From Capniomyces stellatus (taxonomy: Eukaryota > Kickxellomycota > Harpellomycetes > Harpellales > Legeriomycetaceae): a DNA stretch of 64,000 bases. The first letter of the stretch is position 1. Every line of letters begins with the position of its first letter. The position numbers were made by a program, and so were the translations under genes. The stretch spans positions 80,958 to 144,957 of the forward strand of contig LUVW01000037.1 in NCBI GenBank assembly GCA_001661515.1, written 5' to 3'. Of the stretch, positions 47,444 to 59,400 are shown piece after piece. Under the pieces are notes generated by a model. The model saw nothing but the letters and a program-made list of their open reading frames with translations, made no database searches and had not been told where the DNA came from.

Positions 47444-48484
47444 ATGCAGGACATTAACGAGGATACCGAATGGAATGATATTCTAAGGAAGAAGGGAATT
47501 ATTCCGCCAAAAGAAAAAGTGGACCCAAATGAAATTTTTGATTTGGCTGTGGAGGCTAGAGATACGATGGAGGCAAACCGACTTGAAAATCTGAACATCG
47601 ATGAGCTTGATGAGTTGGAAGATGAGGAGGACGAGCGTATCCTGGAAATGTATAGGTAAAAAAGCAAAGCACAAAGTGTTTAAATGCGAGGTGTAGAGTG
47701 TAGAGTGTAGAGTGTTTAATTGCAGAGTGTTTAAATGTAATAATCCTAGCCAAAAAATACCACGTTTGGCGAAAAGAGTCATAAACACACATATAAACGG
47801 CAGTACAGTGTTGTTATCGCCGATATAATATAGCTAAACGTTTGTGTTTTTGGAAAATAGAAAGCAAAGGATTGCTGAAATCTCGGCGCTTCAGAAAAAG
47901 GAGCTGTATGGCGGTATAGAAAGTATTTCTGAAAAGGATTACAAGAGAGAGGTATCAGAGGCTAGTAATGACTGTTGGGTGGTTGCGCATCTTTATCGCG
48001 ACAGGTATTATACTTTGTTATTTATATGTATTGAATATACCTTGTTTTGTTTGCTTAATAGGGCTCTCTTTGATCTTTTTTGTGATATTGAAACTAGCAT
48101 TAGGCCTAACTGTTTTTTAATTCTGGCACTGTACATAGTATTCCAGAATGTAAATTAGCAAACAAATTACTGCTAGAGTTGTCTCACGAGAACAAAGCAA
48201 CAAAGTTTGTCAAAATAATTGGATCAGAGTGCATACACGGGTACCCTGACCAAAACATGCCAACACTTTTGATTTACAAGGACAATGACATCAAAGCACA
48301 ATTGGTCCGATTTGACCAGTTAGGCGGGCTGGGGACCAAGAAAAAGGATTTGGAAAGGTATTTGGTTAAGATAGGAGCAATAAATCCCAAAATATCAAAA
48401 AAGGCTGACTACTCGAGTGATTCCTCTGGTGATGAGGACTCGGAAGAGTTTCGAAAACCAAACTACATTTCACTGGGTTCTTGA
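47444..48484 (+). CDS. PLP2: Phosducin-like protein, PLP2/PDCL3 type
   Basis: Three exons, 47444-47655, 47861-48004 and 48139-48484, with introns of 205 and 134 nt (both phase 2), encode 233 residues. The N-terminus has the family helix DTEWNDILRKKGIIPPKE and an acidic segment. The middle has RIAEISALQKK and SEKDYKREV. The thioredoxin-like fold shows WVVAHLYRDSIPECKL, FVKIIGSECIHGYPDQNMPTL and LEKYLVKIGAI-like sequence. It ends in a Ser/Asp/Glu-rich tail. PLP2 proteins work with the CCT chaperonin to fold actin and tubulin and are essential in yeast. The first intron contains a short GTGTAGA repeat. An actin-capping protein gene lies in the same window, but the distance makes a link unlikely. 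Confidence 0.95.
47675..47737. repeat. Short repeats in PLP2 intron 1
   Basis: Three (GTGTAGA) units at 47691-47714 are flanked by three copies of AGTGTTTAA. Confidence 0.75.
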
Positions 48485-49388
48485 AATCTCTACTATCACC
48501 GATCACTTCTTTTTTTTAAAAAAAATAAAAAATAAAACAAAAAATAAAACGCTGCAATTAGCTCAAGTACACGCTAGGGTTTGTTAAGTGAGTATGCTTA
48601 AATGGCTTGGCGTTGTAGCGGACACTATTTTTTTAGACCCTCATAGGCAAATTTAAGCCAGAGCTCTTTACGAATACACCAAGTTAGCACTCCATTTTGG
48701 ATATATATATATATCTTTCGATAACGAGTTGTTGCATGGATCACATACATCGCAGTTGTTTTCTGGTTGATGTTGCTTTGCCTGGGTGTCTTTGAGTATA
48801 ACTTTGGATATTTATCATATTAATTGAAGGCCCAGACGACTTTGCTTAGCGCTTTCACCAAGTTTATTGCAGTATAAAGTCTGCGTACTCATATTTTTTA
48901 AAACGACTGATTCTAAACAGAGTTAGTATCAACACAAGTAGACTGAAAACCTGACCTCGAATACAACCCGGTAGTTTGCTCCACTGTTTGTAAGCTTTAA
49001 TGAATAGCTTGTGTTACATAGCATAAAATACGATTGGTGTTATGGGCTACTAACAGTGTGTCTTTTTTACTCGGTCCTACTTTAAAACAAAGTAGATATG
49101 TTCAAACATTCTTTTTTGAAGAAATTTATCCTATCCAGTTCCCCCCCCCCCTGATTAACCAACACTCAAGATATGTTTGATAAAAGCAAAAGCACGGCAA
49201 GTGCTCCAAACAGGCTTCAACTGAACCCACATTCTTTTCGGTATTTTTTTACAAACTAGCTTACTCTTAAAAGTGCTTGTTGACTTTATTTTATTAGCAG
49301 TTTATAAGATCTTTTTATCGACAATACACAAAACACATATACAATACCACCAAATACAACACACTTATTTTAAAAAAATAACATTGAA
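48485..49388. other. Spacer before ETR1 copy 2
   Basis: AT-rich, with a (TA)n stretch near 48700 and a C11 run at 49141-49151. No gene is seen. Confidence 0.55.
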
Positions 49389-50622
49389 ATGGGTGACAGT
49401 AGCGTTAAGACAGCCAGACAGGCAATCTTTGGCGAGTTCGGAGACTTCAACAAAGTTCTAAAGTAACCATCATTTCTATCATACTTGGCAATACAAGTGA
49501 GTGCAATTGTATTTATACTTAATCAGTGTTGCTGTTTTACTTGTCCAATATAGAGTTGAGAACGTTGAGCTGAAGCCACTTGCCGATGATGAAATCTTGA
49601 TTGAGATGCTTTATGCTCCAATAAACCCAGCTGATAAACTGTTGGTTCAGGGCACTTACCCAAACGGAAAAAAACGTACTGATTTTACAGTGAGTTCGCA
49701 GGAATCTAGTAGCGGAACTAACAAAGTAGCTGGGTACATTGGTGGAAGCGAAGGTGTTGCTCGAGTGCTTGAATTGGGGAAAAGTGTCTCATCAACTCAT
49801 CCAGATATCAAAGTGGGCGATTGGGTTCTTCCAATGAGAGGAATCTCAACCGGAACGTGGGCCTCTCATGTCCAAATAAAGGCAGGCGCTGTCATAGTGA
49901 TCAAGAACAATAGTGGGTTAACGCCAGCCCAGGTTGGTACAGTTATGGTAAACCCTTCAACAGCCTATAGGATGCTGCGCGATATTATCCCGTTAAACAA
50001 GGGCGACTACATTATCCAGAATGGTGCGAATAGCGGCGTTGGTCAGCTTGTTATCCAGTTAGCACGTCTGTGGGGATACCGAACAATCAACATCATTCGC
50101 GACAGAGAGAACTATTCTGAACTCGAGTCATTTTTAATTGGACTAGGGGCAGACATTGTTATTAAGGAAAGCGAGCTGGAGTCGGCCCACGTAAAGTCGC
50201 AGCTAGGCTCACTTGATGCCCCCATTAGAATGGCCTTTGATTGTGTTTGTGGACCTAAAGGTATGTTGATGGCCAACTACCTCCCCAACAAGGCTCAGTT
50301 TGTTAACTATGGTCTAATGTCCAACATGCCACTGTCTGTAAACGCACCTGAACTCATTTTCAAAGAGCTGGTCTTCAGAGGGTACTGGCTAGCAACCTTC
50401 TACAGAGAAAATCCTGTTGACAAGTGGGTCGAAATGTGGGATGAGCTGCTTGACCTAATGCGCGATGGCAGAATCAAAGAACAGGCTAGCAGCTCAACAT
50501 GTTGGTTTGATGAGGTAGATGGTGCCGAGGTTCCTCTTGACAAAGAAGCAACCCAAACAAGAGTTTTGGAAGCATTAAACTCTAGCTGTAAACAAGCCTT
50601 TGTATACACCAACAAGTACTAA
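49389..50622 (+). CDS. ETR1: 2-enoyl thioester reductase (ETR1/MECR family), copy 2
   Basis: Two exons, 49389-49462 and 49554-50622, with intron 49463-49553 (GTAACC...TAG, 91 nt, phase 2), encode 380 residues. Exon 1 reads MGDSSVKTARQAIFGEFGDF. The body shows APINPADKLLVQGTYP with the conserved tyrosine, QNGANSGVGQ, INIIRDRENY, MAFDCVCGP and GYWLATFYRENPVDKW. The intron lies at the same position and phase as in the other two copies, which shows descent by duplication. GTAACC is an uncommon but valid donor. As in copy 1, no mitochondrial presequence is evident. The expected role is NADPH-dependent reduction of enoyl-ACP/CoA; a shift to another enoyl or quinone substrate is possible. Confidence 0.93.
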
Positions 50623-51564
50623 AGCAAACTGTGCATGTTCTACACATTTCAACGCTTTCTTTAGCTTTTTTTTCTATTTTTTATTGCAGGACATCTTGGA
50701 TTAGCATTTTGGCTTGATCTTTCTCTAACGATCTTTCTTTGACGATCTTTTTTTTTGGCTTGACTTGACGTTTTGATTGATTCATGATTCTGTTTCATTA
50801 TTCAATTCTTGATTTATAAAATGATTTGTCATCATTTCGCTTTGTTTTCGCCAATATTTGGTAGTTGAGATTCAAAATTAAGGATAGAAGTTTATTTTTT
50901 TTGGTTAAACAGCATAGATATGTGAACCCAATTATGAAACATGTTGAATTTTCACCAACATTAACTGCGCTGCTTGGCATAAATTAATCGGTTAGTGTAA
51001 GGGATTAGAAATGTGGTTTCATGTAAACTGAGGTGAAAGTTCGACAAATTGTTTCCAAGTAAATATGGGGTGAATTTAGGCCTTAGCTCTGGAATATGTC
51101 AATTTTTACCTGAAACCAGTCCAGTAGCAAATCGAATAAAGTAGAAAATACTTTCCAAGTTGATCAAGCTGATCAAGCTGAAAGTAAGTTGTGTTAAATG
51201 CATTATTTAAACTAAAGCTGTTCAAAGGTATAAAAGCTGGATAATGTTGGAATTAAAAACTGAAATAGTCTTATTTTGAACTACCTTTTAAAAGTCAACA
51301 TAACTTTTACAACTAGCCAACCAGTGGAAAAAAAAAAGGGGAACCAAAAACAACAACAAACTAAAGCAGTACTATATATCCAAGCTGTGCATTTTATAAC
51401 TACACTTATTACCAAGAGGAAAAGAAGTGTGTTTGTACCTATACCTAGTATAAGCTGACAATTAACTTTAACAAAAATATATTTTTACACTGTTCGTACG
51501 ATTTGCACTAGCAAACTAAATCAAATTCTCGTAAACACAGAAAGCAATTAAAAACACTGAGAAA
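50623..51564. other. Spacer between ETR1 copies 2 and 3
   Basis: About 940 bp, AT-rich, with short direct repeats such as TTGATCAAGC near 51160-51180. No gene is seen. Confidence 0.55.
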
Positions 51565-52891
51565 ATGTCTTCACCAACTTGGGCGAGAGCTGCAATTTAT
51601 ACTCAACATGGAAATCCAGCCGAGGTAATCAAGTAAGTTTCAGTCTTGGTATGCTATCCAGGGTTATACATGTACTCCAAATGCCAGTTATAACATATAT
51701 TTCCTTTATATATATAACCAAAGGCCCCAAAGAGCACAAATCCTATATTTGAGTTAATATATAATCAAATGAGCACACAAAAAAGCAAACAAAATCATAC
51801 ACACAAACCTGAATAATAGGGTCTACGATGTTAAGCTGGAAGATCTGCCAGAAGATAAAGTCTTGGTTGAAAATTTTGTCGCCCCAATCAATCCATCCGA
51901 CGTCAATGTGGTGCAGGGTGTTTATCCGCTACCGAAGACTAAAACGGAGTACATAGTTAAAGTTCCAGGATCTGAGGGAGCAACTGAAACAGTTACAGGC
52001 AATGTTGGCGGAAATGAGTCTGTTGGGCGCGTTATTCAAGTTGGAAATAGCGTCAATGCCAACAGCCCACAAAAGTTTGAGGTAGGCGACTGGGTAATTT
52101 TCGTCAAATCGCTAACTGCAGGGGCTTGGACAACACACTCGCAAGTATACCCAAACGAGGTTATCATTATCAAGAACAGAGAAGGGATAACACCATCGCA
52201 ACTTGCCTCAATCAAAGTCAATGCATCCACTGCATACAGAATGCTACGTGACATTGTGTCATTGAATAAGGGCGATTATGTTATCCAGAATGGAGCCAAT
52301 AGCGGTGTTGGGCAGCTGGTAATACAGTTAGCTCGTAACTGGGGATTCAAGACCATCAACATTGTTCGAGGCAGAGAAAACTTTGGAGAGCTCGAATCAT
52401 TCCTGACCGGATTGGGTGCAGATATAGTTGTTAAGGAAGAGGATTTGGATTCTGACCGCGTCAAAGAACAGCTTAGCTCTTTGGATGGGCCAATTAGAAT
52501 GGCCTTGGACTGTGTTTGTGGACCTCAAGCAATGAAAATGGTAAAACACCTCCCAACTGGCGGCTACTTGGTCAACTATGGCGGTATGTCTAAACAGCCT
52601 TTGGCAGTTGCAGCACCACTTCTTATTTTCAAAGACATTACATTTAAAGGGTACTGGGTCTCAAAGTGGTATGTCCAAAACCCAGTTGAAAAGTGGCTAG
52701 AGATGTGGAACGACATCATTGATATGATGAGAGATGGAAAACTGAATGAACAGGTAACCAGTCCAATTCCCTGGTTTACTGAGGTTTCTGGCCAAGAAAA
52801 CCAAAGTGATATTGCATCAGTTCAAAAATCTGTATCCAGCGCCTTTGTTTCTGGCAAGAAAGAAATTTTTGTCTTTACTAATAAGTTTTAG
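51565..52891 (+). CDS. ETR1: 2-enoyl thioester reductase (ETR1/MECR family), copy 3
   Basis: Two exons, 51565-51632 (MSSPTWARAAIYTQHGNPAE...) and 51820-52891, with intron 51633-51819 (GTAAGT...TAG, 187 nt, phase 2), encode 379 residues. The start sequence is very like Candida Etr1, which begins its mature domain with a YTQHG motif. Seen are APINPSDVNVVQGVYP (Tyr58), QNGANSGVGQ, INIVRGRENF, MALDCVCGP and GYWVSKWYVQNPVEKW. This copy keeps PSDVN and GVYP, closest to characterised yeast enzymes, so it is my best candidate for the ancestral-function gene. Its stop codon runs directly into a 17-copy GTTTCTTA repeat. Confidence 0.93.
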
Positions 52892-53025
52892 TTTCTTGGT
52901 TTCTTAGTTTCTTAGTTTCTCAGTTTCTTAGTTTCTTAGTTTCTTAGTTTCTTAGTTTCTCAGTTTCTTAGTTTCTTAGTTTCTTAGTTTCTTAGTTTCT
53001 TAGTTTCTTAGTTTCTTAGTTTCTT
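52891..53025. repeat. (GTTTCTTA)17 tandem repeat abutting a stop codon
   Basis: About seventeen 8-bp units, including one GTTTCTTG and two GTTTCTCA variants. The array begins with the last base of the TAG stop of ETR1 copy 3, so it occupies the start of the 3' untranslated region. Confidence 0.95.
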
Positions 53026-56000
53026 GTTGGATTTTGGCTGAATTATATTTTGTCTTATTAGTAATCAGTTTAATAAATTGTGCCGAGAATCTAAAAAATA
53101 ACTGGTATGTTTGTAGTGCAAGGTGATAAATTTTTGGACAGTTTATAAAGAAATATATATAGTAACAGAGAGTAAAGTCTAAAACGAAGAAAATACCAGT
53201 CGTTGACAGGCTGGATGTAGACCGATTGCACAATTTTATGAAAATCGTACCTTTTTGGTGGTACAAGGGACCTCATTCATTTGGTAAAGTGCAGCAGCAT
53301 TAATAGTTGGGGATATCTAATTATAGAGTATCCGATTTTCCAGGTGATCAGACATCTAGCAATCCTAATTTAGTGCGAATTCTTGAAACACGAGCAGGTG
53401 TGGATAAGCATTATGACGAAACTATATCAACAAACATTCAGTTGAGCGATTGCGCCAGTATCAAAACAAATAAACGAGGTGTAGCAGTACTGACAACGTG
53501 TTAAAGCAGTGCTACAGCGTTAAAATGACAAGAGAAATGAGACCACGGAGGTGTTAAATGCTCAAAAATCGGTGTCGGTTACAAAGCACCTTTTGGGACT
53601 ATTTAGCCTTGTTGTGAGTATCCAGTCGCGGCTATGTGTGTTTTTAAATAAGAAAAAATAGGGCCAGCAGTCTGCTAATATCAAATAGTCAGAATGCAAA
53701 TGAAAAGATTGTGTATGACAAACATAACTTTAGCCATAGAATGAGGACTGAGGTATAATAGTCTACTGTGGCTTTTGTCAAAACAATGCACAATGTTAGA
53801 GCTGATTTGGTGATATTTAATCAGGATTTTGTAGTTGGTTGACAAAACAAGCGAATTAAATGGGGGTTGATCGATTCAAATGCAAAATGTGCGATTAGTA
53901 AAATGTCCTTTCTTGTAATCAGGTATTACCTGAAAACAAGAGCTAGCAACAATATCGGCTTTGTCTTGTACAACCAGTTCAAAATTCAACATTGCCAGAG
54001 ACAAAGACTAAATGGTAACAAACAAATAAAAAAATAGAGCCAAACAACAATACCATTTGGATGGTTTGTTGTACACTTGTACTTATCAGGGTCAAGATTG
54101 AATCTCTGTTGGTATAAAACTGGGAATTGTATTAAGAGTGTATCGCTTTGTAAATATATAACATTTGGTTATTCGGTATTCATTAAAGTTGGAATTGAAT
54201 AGAAGGAAGAAATAACCCTAACATCATTTTGTTGCGGTAATGATTGAAAATCTGATTAAAAGCTGGTATTATCAATAAATGCATTTAAAAGTCGGTATTA
54301 TCAATAAGTACATTTAAAAGTCGGTATTATCGATAAATAAATTAAAAATCGGTATTATGGTAAAGCTGGGGATAATTGGTATTAAGGAAATACAAGATTA
54401 TGAAATAATCGACTTGATGGAGAAGGTTAGTTAATGTTCAAGTAGCTGTGGCTATTGGATAGGGAAGTAATTTTAAATGAAGTATCATGTAATATATTAG
54501 ATTATTTGCGATAATAATGGAACTAACTTTTGTAAAGAATTGAAATAACCAGTTTGATAAAAGTGCTATTATTTTTTGGCGAATTATTTCAATCAACTTT
54601 TTTTTTATTACTTTAATCGCATCATTTTACTCTAATGTTCCGAGTTAAGTAAATCTAATTAGCTAATTTTGCAGACATAAAAGCAGGGTTTGTTTTTTCT
54701 TTTCTTTTTTTTGTGCTTTTAATGTGGTGGAAATTTCAGAAAAGCAACGAGATAGTTTGATTTCAGGAATAAAGCCAAACAAAGACAAAGCAAAGGGGAC
54801 AAGCGGGTTGAGCGGGCATAATCAAAATAAAAAGAAAACATAACACTTTGAAGTGACAAAAAGAAGCGAAGGCTCTGTGAATTGTGAGATACTTTTGTCA
54901 GAAATGTTATTGCAGCAAATAAGGCGCAGCTGGAGATTGTGTGTTTGAGCTTTTAATTTAATGTTTGGTTGTTTTAGCTGCTTATAACATACCTTGTACA
55001 ACACAATGTATTTGTGTTGAAATAATACATTATTTAGAATAGAGCGAGAAAACAAAATAAATAAATGGAAAAGTACAGTGAAATGGAATGAAAAATAAAT
55101 AAATAAACAGACGAATTAATAATTAGCCATGATTTTGTTGAGATGCAGACTTATTAAATGCAATTAAGAATTAAAATTTACAATCCAAGCGATAAAAGTC
55201 TAGTTTAAATTAACAGTTCGAGTTTCTAATAGATAGCATTAGCCTCCAACAATCGTTTTGTACATTTTGAAACCGTTAGGAAGGTACTGGGTAAACAACA
55301 TACTACTCGTTTCCCTTTACTTTCGAAATCCAGTGATTTAGCCAAGTTAAAAACAGGTGGAAATTAAACACCGAGATTGATTTTCTGGACAAAGATACGA
55401 TTGCATTGGTACTGCTACAACAAAAGTAAACAACAAACAACAACGGCGGATTCAAGCAAGGGAGAAAAAAACATACAATTTTGATTGGTTTCTTTCTTTT
55501 TTTGAAATCGAGTAAATAAAAACCGAAGAGGAGGTGTTTGTCCATACACGAGTGCAACGTGACCAAAAAAAACAGGACGGAATTTTGCTATAAACACGCC
55601 AAGCAGGAGCTGAATCAAAGGGCCCGATCGTATATCAGAAAACTGCGATTAGCCGAGGAAAACAGGAGCAGAGGTACGACCACGCACGAATAAACGGATT
55701 GAGAAACATCTGGAAATATAAGGGCAGGCATTTGTGCAAACACAAAGTGGGTCTTGTAACGATTAAGAACAATCTGGTTCTACTTGTGAGATAGTGGATA
55801 CTTGAGCTTATGAGTAAACATAATAGTCAGTAATAAAATACAGTAGTGATAACTAAAGACAGAGTATCGGGTGATATGACGCAATAAAAGGAGGGGCTAT
55901 ATCTATGACACACTTCAGATCCTAATAACAATATTATCAACAACGGCAAAGAGATAAAATTATTTTAACCAAATAGACCAAGGCTATAAATAAGCGAAAT

Positions 56001-56464
56001 ACGCAGCACAAATAGCCTTGAAACTAAAATATACTGTGTGTATTTGAACAGGAACATATCCTTAAGTAAAAAAAAACAGCAAAAAAAAAAAAGAAGAGAA
56101 AGATAAGGTTTAAACATACCTGAATAATAGTACTGATAAGGAACTGGTACACATAAAGGCAAAAACAAGGGGACAAAACAAGATTGATGGTACAAGCCAG
56201 GGCTTGGTCAAGAACTTTTGAGAAAATATATCAGTGATAGTGATAGTTCTGTGCAGAGTACAGCATTAAAATATACAGTGAAGCTGAGATTTAAGATATA
56301 AGAGTAGATAGAAAGAAAAGAAAGCAGGACAGGACAGGAGAAGTATAATTACAGCTGGGCCGAGTTGATTGTTGGGTTTCAGTTAACAAAAGTAGTAACT
56401 GGCGATTAGATTAATAAATAAACCGACAAGGAGAAAAGAACAAAAAGAAGGTGGTGAGGAGAAA
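52892..56464. other. 3.6-kb spacer between ETR1 copy 3 and the Zds1-like gene
   Basis: After the 8-bp repeat I find no recognisable gene. A 65-codon open frame at 53307-53504 has unbiased composition but no known motif and is not called. A 29-bp repeat lies at 54254-54360. The last 1.5 kb is A/G-rich and probably holds the Zds1-like promoter and leader. Confidence 0.5.
54254..54360. repeat. 29-bp direct repeat, 3.6 copies
   Basis: Head-to-tail units read roughly ATTTAAAAGTCGGTATTATC then ATAAxTxC, with a few changes per copy. The last copy is truncated. Confidence 0.85.
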
Positions 56465-59400
56465 ATGACGGTGGCGAATTTAGTGGATATAAATCTAAAC
56501 ACAGATTTCAGATTGGAGCTGAATCCGAAAGGATTGCCAGAAAACAATGAAAATGCGACGGAAAGGAAGGGTAGGAATGCGCAATCAAAGAGGTTAAGCC
56601 TGGCGATGAGCGAGAAGGGGTACAGCTCGGGGCTGAATAAGATAGAGTTGAGCAATGTGGAGGTATTGGATACGGAGTGGATAAACTATGAGTATGAGGC
56701 GATTGGGGAGTTGAAAAGGGAGGTGATAATGACGAATTTCCCAGACGAATTTTCAAACTTCAGCCATATACCAAAGAGTTTAGAGTTTGAAGGCCCGGTA
56801 GATAATGCCGAGTTAGGTGGCATGTTATTGACGGCAAGTAATGGCAGCAGCAACAACAACAGCGATAATGGCAGTGGCAGTGGTAGCGGTGATGGTAGTA
56901 GCAATGGCGAAGTAAGTAATGCTCAATTGAAGGATGCAGGGAATGTTTGGCTACCAGCGCGACTGCACCCAGAAATATCACCTAGTCAGTTCCATGCGTG
57001 GCTTGATAAGTATGGGGGGCAGCTGAGCCGAGTGAAGTCGGAGCGAAGTAGGCGTAGGTCAACACTTGGGACGGTTCAGTATTCGTTTGAGAGCCTTGAG
57101 GCAGAGTTTGGTGGAACAGGCAAAAACAAGGAAGGTACCAAGAGTGAGGAAAAGATGAAGAAAAGTAGGAAGGAAAAGCAAAGTAAGGGGAGCGGGGGCG
57201 GGGTTGAAGATGCATCAAAACTTGGTAGTGTAGAGCCAGGTACCGGGAGCGAAGGTAGCAATGGGTTTAGGCTGAGTGTGGAAATGGGATCAGAGCTAGG
57301 GTTAGGGTTAGGGTTTAATAAAGGGCTAGGGTTAGGGTTTAATAAAGGGAATCAGTTGCCGAATTCAGATCGTAAGTGGAAGAAATAAGGGTGTATAATT
57401 AGAGAGTAGATGAAGTTAAAAAAGAAAAATAGACTGAAGCATACATAAATGAATGGTTGATATAGGGTTTGAGATCGATACAGTGCCGCTGATGCTGATT
57501 GATGGGCCGTCGTCAAGTCTTAAAAGAAGCAAGCTGATAAATAAGCGAAGAGAGTCGAGTTTTTTGAGCCGAGGCCGGAAAAAGGCAACAGATGGGGGAG
57601 AAAACGACAGTAGTGGTGAGCTAAGTGTTGTTGGTAAGAGTAGCGAAGAGACAAAGCATGGAAAGGAGAAGAGGGAAAGCAAGGTGATAGAAAGTGTGGG
57701 ACGCAAAATGGCATTTTTGTCGACACATAGCACGCAGATCAACAGGCTGAAGGAGGAAAACAAGAGGATTATTCAAAGATCGAATTCGGAAACAAAGGTG
57801 GGAAAAATGGAGTTGGAAGGTAGCAACTCTGAAGACGGAAAGGGGAGCATGAGTGGAGGTTCAGGGACAGGAGCAGGGACGGGCAAAAAACTGGCAAGAC
57901 CGGCGTCGTGGTGGCAGCTTGGAGGAGAAGAAAGGCTGGATAATGGGGGGCAGAGCGGCGTAGGCAAACAAAAGAGCAAGGAAAAGGAAAAGGAAAAGGA
58001 AAAGGAAAAGGAAATGATAAAAGAAATGGAAAATGTAAAGCTGGATACCAATACAGCACCAATAAAAGCGTCTAAATCGATTAACAGAGGAGAGAATGTG
58101 TTGAGAGCTTCATCGCCATTGCAAGTGTCAACATCACCATCGTCAGTGAGCTCACGAAAGAGCTTGCTGATGTCAATGTCGTTTTTGCGGTTTAACAAGA
58201 CAAAAGGATCACCGAAAGCAGCAGAGGACAAGAGCAGAGCGGCAGAACCTAAAGTAGAAGGGAAAGGAGGAGTAGGGGTGGGAGAGGCAGTAGCAGACAA
58301 AAATGCGGCAAGTGTTCAGGGAGTCAAGAAAAGTAGCAGTATGGGACTGGAGTTGAGTAAGATAAACAAGATAAACATGAATGATGATATCTATTTGGTT
58401 TGCGAAAGCGAGGCGAAAAAAGAGGCGGAAAAGGAAATGGAAATAGCAAAGGAAATGGAAAAGGAAAAGGAAAAAGACGCAGGTAAAGAAAAGGGAAAGG
58501 GTAAGTTTGCTAAAAAGGAAAAGGAGAGGGAGAAGGAGGCTAAAAAGGAAAAGGAAAGGGAGGCTAAAAGGGAGAAAGAAAAGGAGGCTAAAAGGGAGAA
58601 GGAGGCTAAAAGGGAGAAAGAAGCTAAAAAGGAAAAGGAGGGCTATGGAGTTGGAACAAATAAAGGGTTGCAAGCCAGAAACATAAATACAAGTGTTGGT
58701 AATGATAAAGGGATCAAGACAGCAAACACACACCAGCAAGTGCCGCTGATTTTGAAGCCAGAAAGACCGCCGCCAACAGCGATAGGAATGAATGTGCTGA
58801 ACCGGTACCCAATCCACGTAGAAAGAGCCATTTACCGGCTGGCGTCGATCAAGCTGTCGAACTCGAGAAGGCCACTTTACCAGCAAGTGCTGTTGTCGAA
58901 CATGATGTATTGGTACCTGGAACTGATAAATCCAACAATGCCAAACGGCAACGAAAACAGCAATGCCAACTTGGGAGGCAACAATGGTATGGACATGGGA
59001 TATAGCGCATTTACTGTTCAAACGGAGAACTTGATGGGCAGTAATAGTGAGGATGGTAGCGGTGGTGGTAGCGGTGGTGGCAACAGCAATCAAATGGACA
59101 GTTACTCGGCCAACACAGCATACTATTACAGTCAGGAAGCAGGACCTGGCTCAGGAATTGGTGTTGGTGTTGGTGTTGGTGTTGAAGGGATAGGATTGGA
59201 TGGTCAAAAAGGTGGCGAATATTGGGTGGCACAAAACCAAGCTCAGCTCCAGAACCAACAAGATAGTTTTGGGGGTCAAAACAACAGCCATGGCGCTGAT
59301 GGAGGAATCACCAACACTACGAATTCAGCTAATCCAACCAATTCTGCATTTTCATTGCAAACGTTCTTTGACCCTGCAACCAACTTGATGCCAATATACA

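Noticed and set aside
53307..53504. 65-codon open frame with balanced amino-acid composition
   Set aside because: It is short and isolated, with no ATG at the start and no resemblance to any family I can name.
54254..54360. CRISPR-like array
   Set aside because: Units are contiguous tandem repeats with no unique spacers, and the DNA is fungal.
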